Source of the DNA: GCA-2705995 sp048267965
Lineage (GTDB): Bacteria; Bacteroidota; Bacteroidia; Flavobacteriales_G; Salibacteraceae
Direction: 5' to 3'
Length of the DNA: 64,000 nucleotides
Assembly: GCA_048267965.1 (NCBI GenBank)
Contig: JBLWWK010000002.1
Location: forward strand, 186,001-250,000
The stretch's first letter is position 1. The number at the start of each line of letters is the position of its first letter. The position numbers and the translations under genes are program-made. The notes under the pieces are model-generated. The model was not told the DNA's origin. It searched no databases and saw nothing but the letters and a program-made list of their open reading frames with translations. Positions 54,808-63,369 of the stretch are shown piece by piece.

Positions 54808-56853
54808 ATGAAATTAAAGCTATGCATGGCTGCAGTTACTGCGGCATCTTTCTTGGCTTCTTGTGGTGAACCCACAAATAACGAGAAGAACAACGATTCT
54901 ATGGATAAAGAGCTTGTTTTGGTAGAAGATACTGCCAACTTTAGCTGGCAAACAGAACAATTTGCCGATATAAAGATTGTTCGTTACCAAATTCCTGGAT
55001 GGGAGAAACTAACTACTCAGCAACGTAAACTCGTGTATTTCTTAACGCAAGCGGGTTACGAAGGAAGAGACATAATCTGGGATCAGAATTACCGACATAA
55101 CATCGAAATTAGAAAAACGTTAGAACGCATTGTTCAAGAGTATTCTGGAGACAAAACTTCTGAAAACTGGAACAATTTTATGGTTTACACCAAGCGTGTA
55201 TGGTTTTCGAACGGTATTCACCACCATTACGGAATGGATAAGTTGAAACCTGCATTTGATCAAACTTACTTCGAGGGTCTTTTAAAAGATATTGGCGCTG
55301 TGGTAAGCGATGAAGTGCTAGCAGCCATTTTTAATCCAGAAAAAGACAACAAAAAGGTAAGTTTAGACCCAAATAAAGACTTACTATTGGCATCAGCTAC
55401 AAACTTCTACGATCCGGATATTACCGAAAAAGAAGTAGAAGCTTTTTACAAAGAGAAAGCGGATCCTACCGATAACACACCTGTTTCTTACGGTTTAAAT
55501 TCGAAATTAGTTCGCAACGAAAAGGGCGAATTAGAAGAAAACGTTTGGAAACTAAACGGTATGTACAGCGCAGCGATTGAGCGCATAATTTACTGGCTAG
55601 AACAAGCGGTAACAGTTGCTGAAAACGAAGCACAAGCTAACGCTCTTCAATTGCTTATTGAGTATTACCAAACAGGTGATCTTAAAAAATGGGACGAGTA
55701 TAACATTGCTTGGGTAGAGGCTACCGAAGGCGATATCGATTACATAAACTCATTTATCGAAGTGTACAACGACCCAATGGGATACCGCGGATCTTTCGAA
55801 AGCATTGTTGAAATTAAAGATTTTGCAGCTTCTGAAAGAATGGCTGTTGTAATGGATAACGTGCAATGGTTCGAAGATCAATCCCCGATTTTAGACGAGC
55901 ACAAGAAAAAAGAAGTGGTAGGAGTTACCTATAAAGTAGTGGCTGTTGCAGGCGAAAGTGGCGATGCTTCCCCTTCTACTCCAATTGGAGTAAACTTACC
56001 CAACGCTAACTGGATTCGTGCACAGCACGGTTCTAAATCGGTTTCTCTTGGGAACATTATTGCTGCTTATGACAAAGCTAGCGGTGGTGGTTACATCGAT
56101 GAGTTTGCTTTAACGGAAGATGAAAAGGCAAGAGCTAAAGAGCACGGTGCTTTATCGAGCAAATTACACACCGCCCTTCACGAAGTAGTTGGTCACGCAT
56201 CAGGTAAATTAAATCCAGGGGTAGGAACCCCAAAAGAAACACTTAAAAACTACGCATCTACGCTTGAAGAAGCTCGCGCAGATTTAGTGGCTCTTTATTA
56301 CATTATGGATACAAAACTGATCGACTTAGGCTTAATGAAATCGTTAGACGTAGGTAAAGCTGAGTACGATGGCTACATTCGAAATGGTTTAATGGTTCAG
56401 TTGAGAAGACTCGAAGAAGGTAAAGTTCTTGAAGAAGCTCACATGAGAAACCGCCAGTTGGTTGCTGCTTGGGCTTTTGAAAAAGGTCAGGCCGAAAATG
56501 TGGTTGAAAAACTTCAAAAAGATGGAAAAACGTATTTCCGAATCAACGATTACGAAAAACTACGCGTAATCTTTGGTGATTTACTTCGTGAAATTCAGCG
56601 TATTAAATCTGAAGGTGATTACGAAGCGGGTAGAAATTTAGTCGAAAACTACGGTGTTCAGGTAGACAAAGAACTACACGCAGAAGTATTAAAAAGAAGC
56701 GAGAGTTTAGGCATTGCGCCTTACGGTGGTTTCATTAACCCCATGTTGGTTCCTATCACAGAAGGCGATAGCATTGTGGATGTTAAGGTTACGTATCCAG
56801 AAGACTTTACAGAGCAGATGTTACATTACAGCAAAGCTTACGGCAATTTGTAA
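54808..56853 (+). CDS. Dipeptidyl peptidase III (M49 family)
   Basis: A 681-residue zinc peptidase with a lipoprotein-type leader (AAVTAASFLASC, Cys at about residue 21). The zinc motif is H458-E459-V-V-G-H463, the five-residue HExxxH-like form specific to M49, with the third ligand in EEARAD (E487-E488). It removes dipeptides from peptide N-termini. Being lipid-anchored, it would work in the periplasm or at the surface, whereas eukaryotic DPP III is cytosolic. ATG 54808 gives the lipoprotein start; nine more residues would be gained from 54781, without family support. It ends near a strong hairpin shared with rnpB. A dispersed word is at 56220. Confidence 0.92.
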   Translation: MKLKLCMAAVTAASFLASCGEPTNNEKNNDSMDKELVLVEDTANFSWQTEQFADIKIVRYQIPGWEKLTTQQRKLVYFLTQAGYEGRDIIWDQNYRHNIEIRKTLERIVQEYSGDKTSENWNNFMVYTKRVWFSNGIHHHYGMDKLKPAFDQTYFEGLLKDIGAVVSDEVLAAIFNPEKDNKKVSLDPNKDLLLASATNFYDPDITEKEVEAFYKEKADPTDNTPVSYGLNSKLVRNEKGELEENVWKLNGMYSAAIERIIYWLEQAVTVAENEAQANALQLLIEYYQTGDLKKWDEYNIAWVEATEGDIDYINSFIEVYNDPMGYRGSFESIVEIKDFAASERMAVVMDNVQWFEDQSPILDEHKKKEVVGVTYKVVAVAGESGDASPSTPIGVNLPNANWIRAQHGSKSVSLGNIIAAYDKASGGGYIDEFALTEDEKARAKEHGALSSKLHTALHEVVGHASGKLNPGVGTPKETLKNYASTLEEARADLVALYYIMDTKLIDLGLMKSLDVGKAEYDGYIRNGLMVQLRRLEEGKVLEEAHMRNRQLVAAWAFEKGQAENVVEKLQKDGKTYFRINDYEKLRVIFGDLLREIQRIKSEGDYEAGRNLVENYGVQVDKELHAEVLKRSESLGIAPYGGFINPMLVPITEGDSIVDVKVTYPEDFTEQMLHYSKAYGNL

Positions 56854-56878
56854 GCTGTAAATTACTTCTATAAATGGC

Positions 56879-56909
56879 GAAAGGCGCGTTGCAATGCAAC
56901 GCGCCTTTC
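56879..56909. terminator. Bidirectional terminator between M49 gene and rnpB
   Basis: GGCGCGTTGCA and its complement TGCAACGCGCC form an 11-bp stem flanked by AAA and TTT. It is followed by a T-rich tract on the plus strand (CATTTTTG), with an A-rich flank reading as T on the minus strand. It lies between the converging M49 and RNase P RNA transcripts. Confidence 0.85.
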
Positions 56910-56914
56910 ATTTT

Positions 56915-57260
56915 TGTACAAATCGATAAGCCGGATTCTGTCGTGCCTTATCATTTATCTAGGCCTTTCGTCACCAAAAGGCTCCATCAACCTACCCTCC
57001 CCGTTCGCGCGAGCAACACTCAAGCCGAGGTTTACATGGTCTTTCAGCGCCTGAGGTTTACCTAGCTATTCTTGTCGCCAAGAATACTGGTGGGCTCTTA
57101 CCCCACCGTTTCACCCTTACCTTAGTAAACTAAGGCGGTATACTTTCTGCTGCACTTGCTAGCGCCTCTCTTAAGAGAAACGTCTACCCGTTAGGTAGCA
57201 GACTGCTCTATGCTGTCCGGACTTTCCTCTTCTTTTCAGAAGCGATAAGGTAATTTGTAC
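56915..57260 (-). ncRNA. rnpB: RNase P RNA (bacterial class A)
   Basis: The minus strand carries the universally conserved core: GAGGAAAGTCCGGACAGCAT near the 5' end, and CCGGCTTAT with the AGAATCCGGC block near the 3' end. The 5' ACAAAT and 3' ATTTGT pair as P1. The RNA is the catalytic part of the enzyme that trims tRNA 5' leaders. Ends are approximate. A -7 element (TACTTTTG on the minus strand) gives a start near 57259, in agreement with the folded 5' end. Confidence 0.96.
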
Positions 57261-57264
57261 GTTT

Positions 57265-57272
57265 CAAAAGTA
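57265..57272 (-). promoter_or_regulatory. -7 element of rnpB
   Basis: TACTTTTG on the minus strand, about 6 bp upstream of the predicted RNA 5' end. A -33 TTTG at the right distance is not evident. Confidence 0.65.
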
Positions 57273-57279
57273 GGCAAAC

Positions 57280-57308
57280 AAAAAATCCCGAGAATAATTC
57301 TCAGGATT
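57280..57308 (-). terminator. Terminator after the 57.3-kb lipoprotein gene
   Basis: On the minus strand AATCCTGAGAA / TTCTCGGGATT (one mismatch) is followed by a T run. It is 33 bp beyond the stop and lies just upstream of the rnpB promoter. Confidence 0.85.
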
Positions 57309-57341
57309 CTTTGCGTATTTCATGTATTTAAAAGCGGTGTT

Positions 57342-57911
57342 TTATCCCACTTTGATCTCAACATTTGCTTTGGTTTCGATTACAATTTCAAGTACAAAAT
57401 TAATGGGAGAATGAGAAAGGGCTCCTTCCACCATTAAACGTAAATCGTTGGTAGTCATTACAGAAGTACTCACCATTTCTATTTGCTCATCGGTTAATGG
57501 CAAAACATATTCGGTTTGGTTATCAGCGGCTTCTTGCAAGCTAGGTATGGTTAAGTTAAAGGTGGCATCTGGTAACACATCTGGAAAAGTAGCTTCACCG
57601 CCCAGACTGTAAACCAACGAGTTATCAGAGCTTTTAATCTCTTTTACTTTGATAAGTACCCGCTCAATCTTAATGTCTTTCAGCGCCTCATACGTATCGA
57701 ACTCTGCGTTGTCTTTAATTTCTAGGGTTTTCTCTACCGAAAGAACAGCGGGTGACCCTTGATCTGGAACATCCACATCAAAATCGAAAGCTAGGTCTTT
57801 TTCGATACTTTGATTGGCGATGGTAATTTCATCTTCACACGCTACAAAAACGAGTGAAAAGATGGTTAAAATTGAAAATAGTCTCAGTGTGTTTAGTTTT
57901 AATTTGCTCAT
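57342..57911 (-). CDS. Lipoprotein of unknown function
   Basis: A 189-residue protein with lipobox LVFVACEDE (Cys near residue 25). The mature part is acidic and beta-rich, with no domain I recognise; segments include LAFDFDVDVPDQGSPAV and ILIKVKEIKSS-like VLIKVKEIKSSD. It is probably attached to the outer membrane. It lies 21 bp downstream of the Smr gene on the same strand and is followed by a terminator, so it is last in that unit. Function unknown. Confidence 0.7.
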   Translation of the reverse strand: MSKLKLNTLRLFSILTIFSLVFVACEDEITIANQSIEKDLAFDFDVDVPDQGSPAVLSVEKTLEIKDNAEFDTYEALKDIKIERVLIKVKEIKSSDNSLVYSLGGEATFPDVLPDATFNLTIPSLQEAADNQTEYVLPLTDEQIEMVSTSVMTTNDLRLMVEGALSHSPINFVLEIVIETKANVEIKVG

Positions 57912-57932
57912 GGTTCTAAAATTTACTGCAAT

Positions 57933-58508
57933 TTAAAACTTCTTTTTTGTTTGAAAAACAAATACTTCCGTAGCTCCGTAGCCATATAGTTTGTAAGAAG
58001 CATCTTCCCACTTTAGGTTTTGATAATGATCGATGGTGTTTCTTACATCTGTGCGCAACTTGCCTTCGCCCACTCCGTGAATAATTACAAATCGCTGAAT
58101 TCCATGTTTTATGGCTGTTTCAATGCAGTTTCTGCAATATTCTAATTGCAATTGGCGCATTTCGTGATTGCTCAAATTTTTAAAATCACCCACCAGTTCG
58201 TGTATGTGAATATCAATTTCAGGAATTCCTTTTTCATTTTTCTTTTTCTGAAAATGTAGGAACCAATCTTCGCTTCGTTTTTCATCATCTATCTCTTCAA
58301 AAGACAAATGCTCATCTTCTTCGTTTTTTATCGAAGCCAAAGAAACCACCTCGTTATTCTCTTTCACCAGCAACAAGTCTCTGAGTAAAAATGGCATATC
58401 AAAACCATCTACTTCTACCATTACCTTTTTGTTATTCACAATTTCGGTGACAAGGCCTTCACCTTGTTCGTTGAGAAACCTAACTTTATCGCCAACTTTT
58501 AGAAACAT
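57933..58508 (-). CDS. Short Smr (MutS2 C-terminal)-domain protein
   Basis: A 191-residue cytoplasmic protein. The N-terminus (MFLKVGDKVRFLNEQGEGLV) is an SH3-like or DUF2027 segment. The C-terminal Smr domain contains EIDIHIHELVGD (the DxH motif) and the IHGVGEGKLR loop, typical of nucleic-acid endonucleases related to MutS2. Members in Bacteroidota are usually near 300 residues with a larger middle domain, so this one is shortened there but has no frameshift. Its start codon is 10 bp from the divergent Nudix gene. A GTAGGAACC word lies at 58256-58264. Confidence 0.83.
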   Translation of the reverse strand: MFLKVGDKVRFLNEQGEGLVTEIVNNKKVMVEVDGFDMPFLLRDLLLVKENNEVVSLASIKNEEDEHLSFEEIDDEKRSEDWFLHFQKKKNEKGIPEIDIHIHELVGDFKNLSNHEMRQLQLEYCRNCIETAIKHGIQRFVIIHGVGEGKLRTDVRNTIDHYQNLKWEDASYKLYGYGATEVFVFQTKKKF

Positions 58509-58518
58509 ATTATTACTG

Positions 58519-59088
58519 ATGTCTGAACCAATTGATACTTCAAAAAATCCGTGGACAAAGATAACCGAACAAACAGTTTACGATAATCCTTGGATTCGTG
58601 TAGAGCACCACGAAGTAATAACTCCAGGTGGTTCTGAAGGTATTTACGGAAAGGTTCACTATAAAAATTTGGCCATCGGTATTCTACCACTCGATAGCGA
58701 AAACAATACGTGGTTAGTGGGGCAATATCGTTATCCACACAATCAATATTCTTGGGAAATTCCGGCTGGTGGCGGTATTTTAGGTGACAACCCTTTGTTA
58801 GCAGCACAGCGAGAATTGAGTGAAGAAACAGGTATTATTGCCCAACGGTGGGATCACATTTTAACCATGCAATTAAGTAATTCGGTGAGCGATGAAATTG
58901 CTCACATTTACGTTGCTCAAGATTTAGAGTTTAAACAAGCGCACCCCGAAGAAACCGAAGATTTGGTAATTAAAAAAGTTTCGATTGAAGAGGCGTTTGA
59001 AATGACAATGAAAGGCGAAATTCAAGATTCTTTATCGGTAGGTGGTATTTTGAAATTGAAACATTTGCTCAATCAAAAATCTATCTAG
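58519..59088 (+). CDS. Nudix hydrolase (ADP-ribose pyrophosphatase-like)
   Basis: A 189-residue enzyme. The Nudix box runs GGGILGD...AAQRELSEETGII; the RELxEE core that binds magnesium is intact, although the first Glu of the classical box is replaced by Asp. The preceding LVGQYRYPHNQYSWEIPAGG fits the ADP-ribose pyrophosphatase group. It is likely to hydrolyse ADP-ribose or other nucleoside diphosphate derivatives to limit toxic metabolites. ATG 58519 is preferred because a longer frame to 58429 overlaps the divergent Smr gene. Confidence 0.9.
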   Translation: MSEPIDTSKNPWTKITEQTVYDNPWIRVEHHEVITPGGSEGIYGKVHYKNLAIGILPLDSENNTWLVGQYRYPHNQYSWEIPAGGGILGDNPLLAAQRELSEETGIIAQRWDHILTMQLSNSVSDEIAHIYVAQDLEFKQAHPEETEDLVIKKVSIEEAFEMTMKGEIQDSLSVGGILKLKHLLNQKSI

Positions 59089-59209
59089 CCATTCCTTTTA
59101 CCTTTTTCTACTCTTTTGGTCTTTTATTTCTGTAGGAACCACAATTCATCCCCCATGAGTTCGCCATTAGCGCGGTAAAAAAGCCTGTACAATGCGCTCT
59201 AACGGAAAA

Positions 59210-59674
59210 CTATTTTATGTGCTTTTTTAAGAGAATAATCTGTCCAAGATGATAATAGGCATGTTCGATCATTACATCAATGTTTCGATAAACCGTTCCG
59301 TATTGGTGGTTGGCAAAATCAGATTGTAATTTCTCTTCAGGCATTTGCTCTACCACTTTGATGATTTCTTCGCTATCGGCACAAAACTTCTTCACCAACT
59401 GATTCCAATCTTTTTCAGACTGTACCGTTAAATAATCGAAGCTATGCTTATCGCTTATTTCGAGTGCCCCTCCTTTTAGAACCTGCGTTACCCCGGCTAT
59501 GTAGTAATCGATATGAAACGTTAAATCAGCAAGGGTGTTATTGTTGTCTATTTGCTGAGTAGCTTGTCTCCAATTTAAATCCGTTATTTCTGCTTTGAAA
59601 TTGGTTCCTGCCACCCATTTACCTTCTGTTAATACCTCTTTTAAACGACTAGCTAAGTACTTGTTTAGTTTCAT
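59210..59674 (-). CDS. DinB-superfamily protein
   Basis: A 154-residue helical protein. The segments LTFHIDYYIAGVTQVL, HQYGTVYRNIDVMIEHAYYHLGQIILLKKH (in parts) fit the DinB four-helix bundle with a metal-binding His trio, seen here as His in FHIDYY and HAYYHLGQ. Such proteins use bacillithiol or divalent metal for detoxification, but the reaction here is unknown. It lies 33 bp downstream of the GNAT gene on the same strand and converges with the Nudix gene. Confidence 0.8.
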   Translation of the reverse strand: MKLNKYLASRLKEVLTEGKWVAGTNFKAEITDLNWRQATQQIDNNNTLADLTFHIDYYIAGVTQVLKGGALEISDKHSFDYLTVQSEKDWNQLVKKFCADSEEIIKVVEQMPEEKLQSDFANHQYGTVYRNIDVMIEHAYYHLGQIILLKKHIK

Positions 59675-59707
59675 AGATTAGAAATGAAAGGTTGACGATA
59701 AAGTTCT

Positions 59708-60217
59708 CTATTCTTCTTTCAATTTATAAAATCTATGTTCATCGAAGAGTTGGTTATTCTTTAAAACGGCCTTTTTAAAAACTCCTTCTTTTTGATATCC
59801 ATTTTTTTCAAGCACCTTTATAGAAGACCAATTGTGTTCAAATACGCCTGCAAAAATTCGGTGTAAACCCAATTGAACAAATCCGTATTCTGTAATTAAT
59901 TTAACAGCTTGAGTAGCAATTCCATTTCCCCAAAAAGGTTCTCCAACCCAATAACCGAGTTCGGCTGAGTTACGATAAACGTCTGTTTGTGGCTCAAGAC
60001 TAATTATGCCTGCTAGCTTGCTTTGGTATTCGATGCCAAAAGTAAGTGGCGAATTTTCTGTTTCTTTTAGGCTTATAAAAGCAGCAGCATCGCTTACTTG
60101 GTAAGGAGAAGGAAAATAATCTCTCAAATTATTCCAAAGCTTCTTGTTGTTGGCTAGTTGGGCTAAATCTACCTTATCTGCTTTTCTGAGTGGTCTTAAT
60201 TTCACGTTTACTTTCAC
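59708..60217 (-). CDS. GNAT-family N-acetyltransferase (RimJ/RimL-like)
   Basis: A 169-residue enzyme of the GNAT fold. The acetyl-CoA-binding region is IEYQSKLAGIISLEPQTDVYRNSAELGYWVGEPFWGNGIATQAV (quoted here in parts: ELGYWVGEPFWGNGIATQ), and the C-terminal GLHRIFAGVFEHNWSSIKVLEKNGYQKEG block (quoted as VFEHNWSSIKVLEKNGY) is typical of the RimJ/RimL subgroup, which acetylates N-termini of ribosomal proteins or small molecules. It is probably cotranscribed with the DinB-like gene. The substrate is unknown. Confidence 0.88.
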   Translation of the reverse strand: MKVNVKLRPLRKADKVDLAQLANNKKLWNNLRDYFPSPYQVSDAAAFISLKETENSPLTFGIEYQSKLAGIISLEPQTDVYRNSAELGYWVGEPFWGNGIATQAVKLITEYGFVQLGLHRIFAGVFEHNWSSIKVLEKNGYQKEGVFKKAVLKNNQLFDEHRFYKLKEE

Positions 60218-60296
60218 TCTTCTATGTATTGGTTGGTTGCTCGTTGGTAGAGTTTTTTCTTTGAGTAAAAATCGGGTTCCTACCGTTATAAAAATT

Positions 60297-62708
60297 TTAA
60301 AAATCGATGATTATACCCGTGGTAGGGATTATGCTACCAGCTGTGTTTTCTATGGTTTTCATCTCGTATCTGTTAGGATCTTGATCGTCTATTTGAAAAG
60401 AGCCATCGGGGTTCGAAACGGGCAACAAAATATCTTGTTCTTTAGCTTGAAAATTGTAGAGATTTTGAATGTCGAGGTACACATTTAACGACCATTTTGA
60501 GAAATACCAAACCTTGTCTACGCGTATATCGAGCTGGTGAAATGCTGGTACTCTTTCTGCATTGAGCAAATTGTAGTTGGGAAGAGCATTTCCTCTTGCA
60601 TCCCAGTTAGAGCGTAATGCAGAGGCCGAGATATTGTAAGGCGTGTAGGGCTGACCATCTACGTACCTCCATCGCAAGCCGAGCTCCCAGTTGTTTTTGA
60701 ATTTTCTACCACCGGTTAACGAAACTATGTGTCGACTATCCCAAGAAGAGGCAACGTACTCGTTATTTTTATCTTTAAACTCGCTACGAACCAGCGTGTA
60801 AGCTACAATTCCGTACCAACCTTTGGCCGAACGTTGTTGCGCCAAAAATTCTACACCGTACGATCTACCTTCTGATGTGGATGAAACGGGTTCGTTACCA
60901 ATTACGCCAAAATCGGCTCCTAAATTGGCCAAGCTGATGCTATCTCTTAGCGAGAAAGGATATTGATTGTATAACTTGTAAAAACCTTCTACCGTAATTT
61001 TTGAAGACGAAGTAGGGTTAAACTGAACGCCTGCTACTAGGTGATCACTTTGAATGTATTTTACATCGTTTTCTTTGTTAACTAAACTGCCTTCAATATC
61101 TCGGTACCCCAAAACGGTGTATGGTGGAAGTTGAAAATAGCGACCCGTATTAAAGTTTAACGACCAGCGATCGGTAAGGGAATAAGAGGCCGAAAAACGA
61201 GGCGAAAATTGATCTAACGGATTGGCCATATCGCTACTAAACGAATTTCCATCTAACCGAAAACCGAACGATAAAGTAAGTCTGCTGTTTAGCACTGGGC
61301 GAGAAACTTGACCAAATAATCCGTAGCGTAACAAATCAATTTCAGAATCAAAATCGACAATTTGTACGCCTTGCACAGTAGCGTTTTTTCGAAAAGTAGA
61401 ATTGGTATAAATAGCTTGGTCTAGGTTTACACCCACATTGAGTTTGTAAACACCTAAACGACTATCGTTTTCGATTCTTAACTTGTTTTCAATTTCTACC
61501 GAGTTGTAGTCTAAAACCAAATTATCTTCTGAACTTTCATCGTTGCCTTCGTATTTATACGCTTGGTTGTTGAGATGATTTCTGCTCAAAACAATTGTTT
61601 GAAAACTTTTCTCACCAAAATGTTTGTAAACGGCTCCTACCGTATAATTCCATTGTTCGTTTACCGGAATGTTGCCCAATATAAAATTGTTGCGCTCTAA
61701 CTCGTCTGGATCATCAATTCCATCGTTAACCGATTCGTTTAATCGAAATTCGTCAAATGCACCTAACCCAATAAATGTAATCTGGTTTTTGTTGTTAAAC
61801 TTGTGCTTTAACTTAAACTGAGAATCGGTAAATGTGGGCAAAAAAGGTAATTTAAGTGCTTGAAAAAGAAACTGTAAATACGATCTTCTAATAGAACCAA
61901 TAAAGGTGGTGTTTTCGCCAATGGGGCCATCTGCTGTTAAGCCAATGTCAGAAGAGCCGAGAGTTCCTCGAAAATTCCAATTTTCGTTATTTCCATCTTT
62001 TTGTTTGAATTCGAGCACAGAACTTAGCGCATTTCCGCGATTAGCGGGGAAAGCACCTGAGTAAAAATCGACCTCTCGAATAAAATTCACGTTAATGATA
62101 CCTACGGGTCCTCCGCTAGAACCTTGCGTTTGAAAGTGGTTAATCACTGGCACTTCAACTCCATCTAAGTAGAAGCGATTCTCGTTAGGTGAACCACCAC
62201 GAATAATAATATCGTTTCTAAAACTGGTAGTAGAAGCTACGCCAGGCAACGATTGTATTACTTTTGAAATATCGCGGTTCCCTCCCGGATTACGTTCAAT
62301 TTCTTCTACGCCTAACGTTTGCAGCGAGAGCGGACTTTCTTCTGTTTTCTTAAACTTTGATGTTTGAACCACTACCTCTTTTAACTGAGTGGTGGTTGCT
62401 GCCATTTCAATTTCAATATAGGGTGAGCTGGCTTTGGTTACCAACACATCGGTGCTCGTTTTTGGTGCGAAACCTACTGCAGAAACCTCTAATTTTTGAT
62501 AGCCAAAAGGCACCTTTTCGATGGTAAACTTTCCGTCTAAATCGGTAGCTGCGCCAATTTGTGTGCCTTGCACCACTACATTGGCAAAAGGCACGGGTTC
62601 TTGAGAAATTTCATCTACTACTTTCCCACTGATTGATCCGGTTTCTTGGGCGTAAAGACTCAACGATAAAAAGAAGCTAAAGAATAGAAATAAAACACTG
62701 GTTTTCAT
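60297..62708 (-). CDS. TonB-dependent receptor with carboxypeptidase-regulatory domain
   Basis: An 803-residue outer-membrane protein with a signal peptide (SVLFLFFSFFLSLSLYAQ). An N-terminal CarboxypepD_reg domain (GSISGKVVDEISQEPVPFA), a plug (SKVIQSLPGVASTTSFRNDI, IIRGGSPNENRFYLDGVEVP) and a barrel follow, ending PTTGIIIDF. It imports an unknown nutrient powered by TonB. No SusD-like or DUF4249 partner is adjacent, unlike the receptor at 49 kb. A probable promoter and a 24-bp inverted repeat lie directly upstream of the start codon, so it may be regulated separately. A variant motif GGCTCCTACC occurs at 61632. Confidence 0.9.
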   Translation of the reverse strand: MKTSVLFLFFSFFLSLSLYAQETGSISGKVVDEISQEPVPFANVVVQGTQIGAATDLDGKFTIEKVPFGYQKLEVSAVGFAPKTSTDVLVTKASSPYIEIEMAATTTQLKEVVVQTSKFKKTEESPLSLQTLGVEEIERNPGGNRDISKVIQSLPGVASTTSFRNDIIIRGGSPNENRFYLDGVEVPVINHFQTQGSSGGPVGIINVNFIREVDFYSGAFPANRGNALSSVLEFKQKDGNNENWNFRGTLGSSDIGLTADGPIGENTTFIGSIRRSYLQFLFQALKLPFLPTFTDSQFKLKHKFNNKNQITFIGLGAFDEFRLNESVNDGIDDPDELERNNFILGNIPVNEQWNYTVGAVYKHFGEKSFQTIVLSRNHLNNQAYKYEGNDESSEDNLVLDYNSVEIENKLRIENDSRLGVYKLNVGVNLDQAIYTNSTFRKNATVQGVQIVDFDSEIDLLRYGLFGQVSRPVLNSRLTLSFGFRLDGNSFSSDMANPLDQFSPRFSASYSLTDRWSLNFNTGRYFQLPPYTVLGYRDIEGSLVNKENDVKYIQSDHLVAGVQFNPTSSSKITVEGFYKLYNQYPFSLRDSISLANLGADFGVIGNEPVSSTSEGRSYGVEFLAQQRSAKGWYGIVAYTLVRSEFKDKNNEYVASSWDSRHIVSLTGGRKFKNNWELGLRWRYVDGQPYTPYNISASALRSNWDARGNALPNYNLLNAERVPAFHQLDIRVDKVWYFSKWSLNVYLDIQNLYNFQAKEQDILLPVSNPDGSFQIDDQDPNRYEMKTIENTAGSIIPTTGIIIDF

Positions 62709-62737
62709 AGCAATTCGATTCTTAAAAGAAGAAAAAG

Positions 62738-62745
62738 CAAAGGTA
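62738..62745 (-). promoter_or_regulatory. -7 element of the TonB receptor gene
   Basis: TACCTTTG on the minus strand fits TAnnTTTG, 30 bp before the ATG. A -33 TTTC lies at 62763-62766 inside the inverted repeat (17-bp spacer). Confidence 0.55.
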
Positions 62746-62756
62746 TTGATTCACTC

Positions 62757-62780
62757 AAGTGTGAAATTATTTTCACACTT
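62757..62780. promoter_or_regulatory. 24-bp perfect inverted repeat, candidate operator
   Basis: AAGTGTGAAA, TTAT, TTTCACACTT: 10-bp arms around a 4-nt centre. It overlaps the -33 position of the TonB receptor promoter. TGTGA and TCACA occur as in CRP-type sites but 8 bp apart rather than 6. Confidence 0.6.
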
Positions 62781-62900
62781 TTATTTCTGTAGGAACCCGT
62801 TTTTCCACAAAAGGTTTAGCACATCACAAAAGTTGAAAGAACTTTTTTGAATTCAGACCATCTTACCTTTATAGGAATAACGATTCAGATCTGTGCTTTC

Positions 62901-63173
62901 ATTTCCAATCGAATTTTGAATTGAGCACTCTTTGTTATTGAACAATAAAAACTCGACACTTTCATCTTTTTCAGAGAATCTAAGGTAGAATCCGTAAAAC
63001 CTTAATTCGTTGCTAAAACGAATACCTGAATCATAAGGCAGTGTAGGTAACCCAAAACGTAAAGAAATCGCGAAGCCTTGGAGCGATTTTAGTTTTGGTG
63101 TTGCCGGTGCGTAGCAACACCTTTTTATGATTCTTGAACTTTTGTTTCTTTTGGTTCAAGCCAAAAGAAATTA
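62901..63173. repeat. Direct repeat A, copy 1
   Basis: A 273-bp stretch nearly identical to 63496-63769. It reads as a mostly open minus-strand frame containing LKSLQGFAISLRFGLPTLP, which looks like a degenerate repeated element or pseudogene fragment. Confidence 0.8.
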
Positions 63174-63188
63174 AGAACAACTTTTTCT

Positions 63189-63230
63189 CCGCACCAGCTA
63201 GCTAAATAGCTACCCAAGCTATTGCCATGT
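63189..63230. repeat. Direct repeat B, copy 1
   Basis: A 42-bp unit containing AGCTAGCTAAATAGCTAC, repeated with about six differences at 63370-63411. Confidence 0.65.
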
Positions 63231-63369
63231 ATCAAGACAAAAAGGAAAAGAAGAATTGTTTTTATCTTTTTGGAGGAGCAAAAAGATAACAACCGAAACA
63301 CATCGTGTTGAGCTCACGAGTACCTTAAAAACAAACCAAAATGAGTAAAAACTCCATCGCCTCAGCCTC

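Larger units (their letters stand above)
6025..62797. repeat. Dispersed highly iterated word GGTTCCTACC / GGTAGGAACC
   Basis: The 9-bp core GGTTCCTAC (or GTAGGAACC on the other strand) is found at 6025, 7707, 8831, 14124, 14197, 15648, 17874, 19745, 22813, 26475, 27090, 28831, 32097, 33441, 34822, 34992, 36076, 37709, 38541, 41185, 42592, 43283, 48495, 49660, 50982, 51244, 52184, 56221, 58256, 59132, 60276 and 62789. That is 32 copies, 18 in one orientation and 14 in the other, 26 in coding and 6 in non-coding DNA. Five further 8-bp cores are all intergenic (17897, 34806, 41810, 41827, 44628). Random expectation for a 9-bp word is about 0.5. Confidence 0.85.

Noticed and set aside
58731..58739. 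TTATCCACA, a perfect DnaA box
   Set aside because: Isolated, inside the Nudix coding region, without clustered boxes or an AT-rich unwinding region, so no origin is claimed.
60773..61700. Possible SusC/SusD polysaccharide utilisation locus
   Set aside because: No SusD, glycoside hydrolase or regulator is adjacent; the receptor is of the plain CarboxypepD_reg type.
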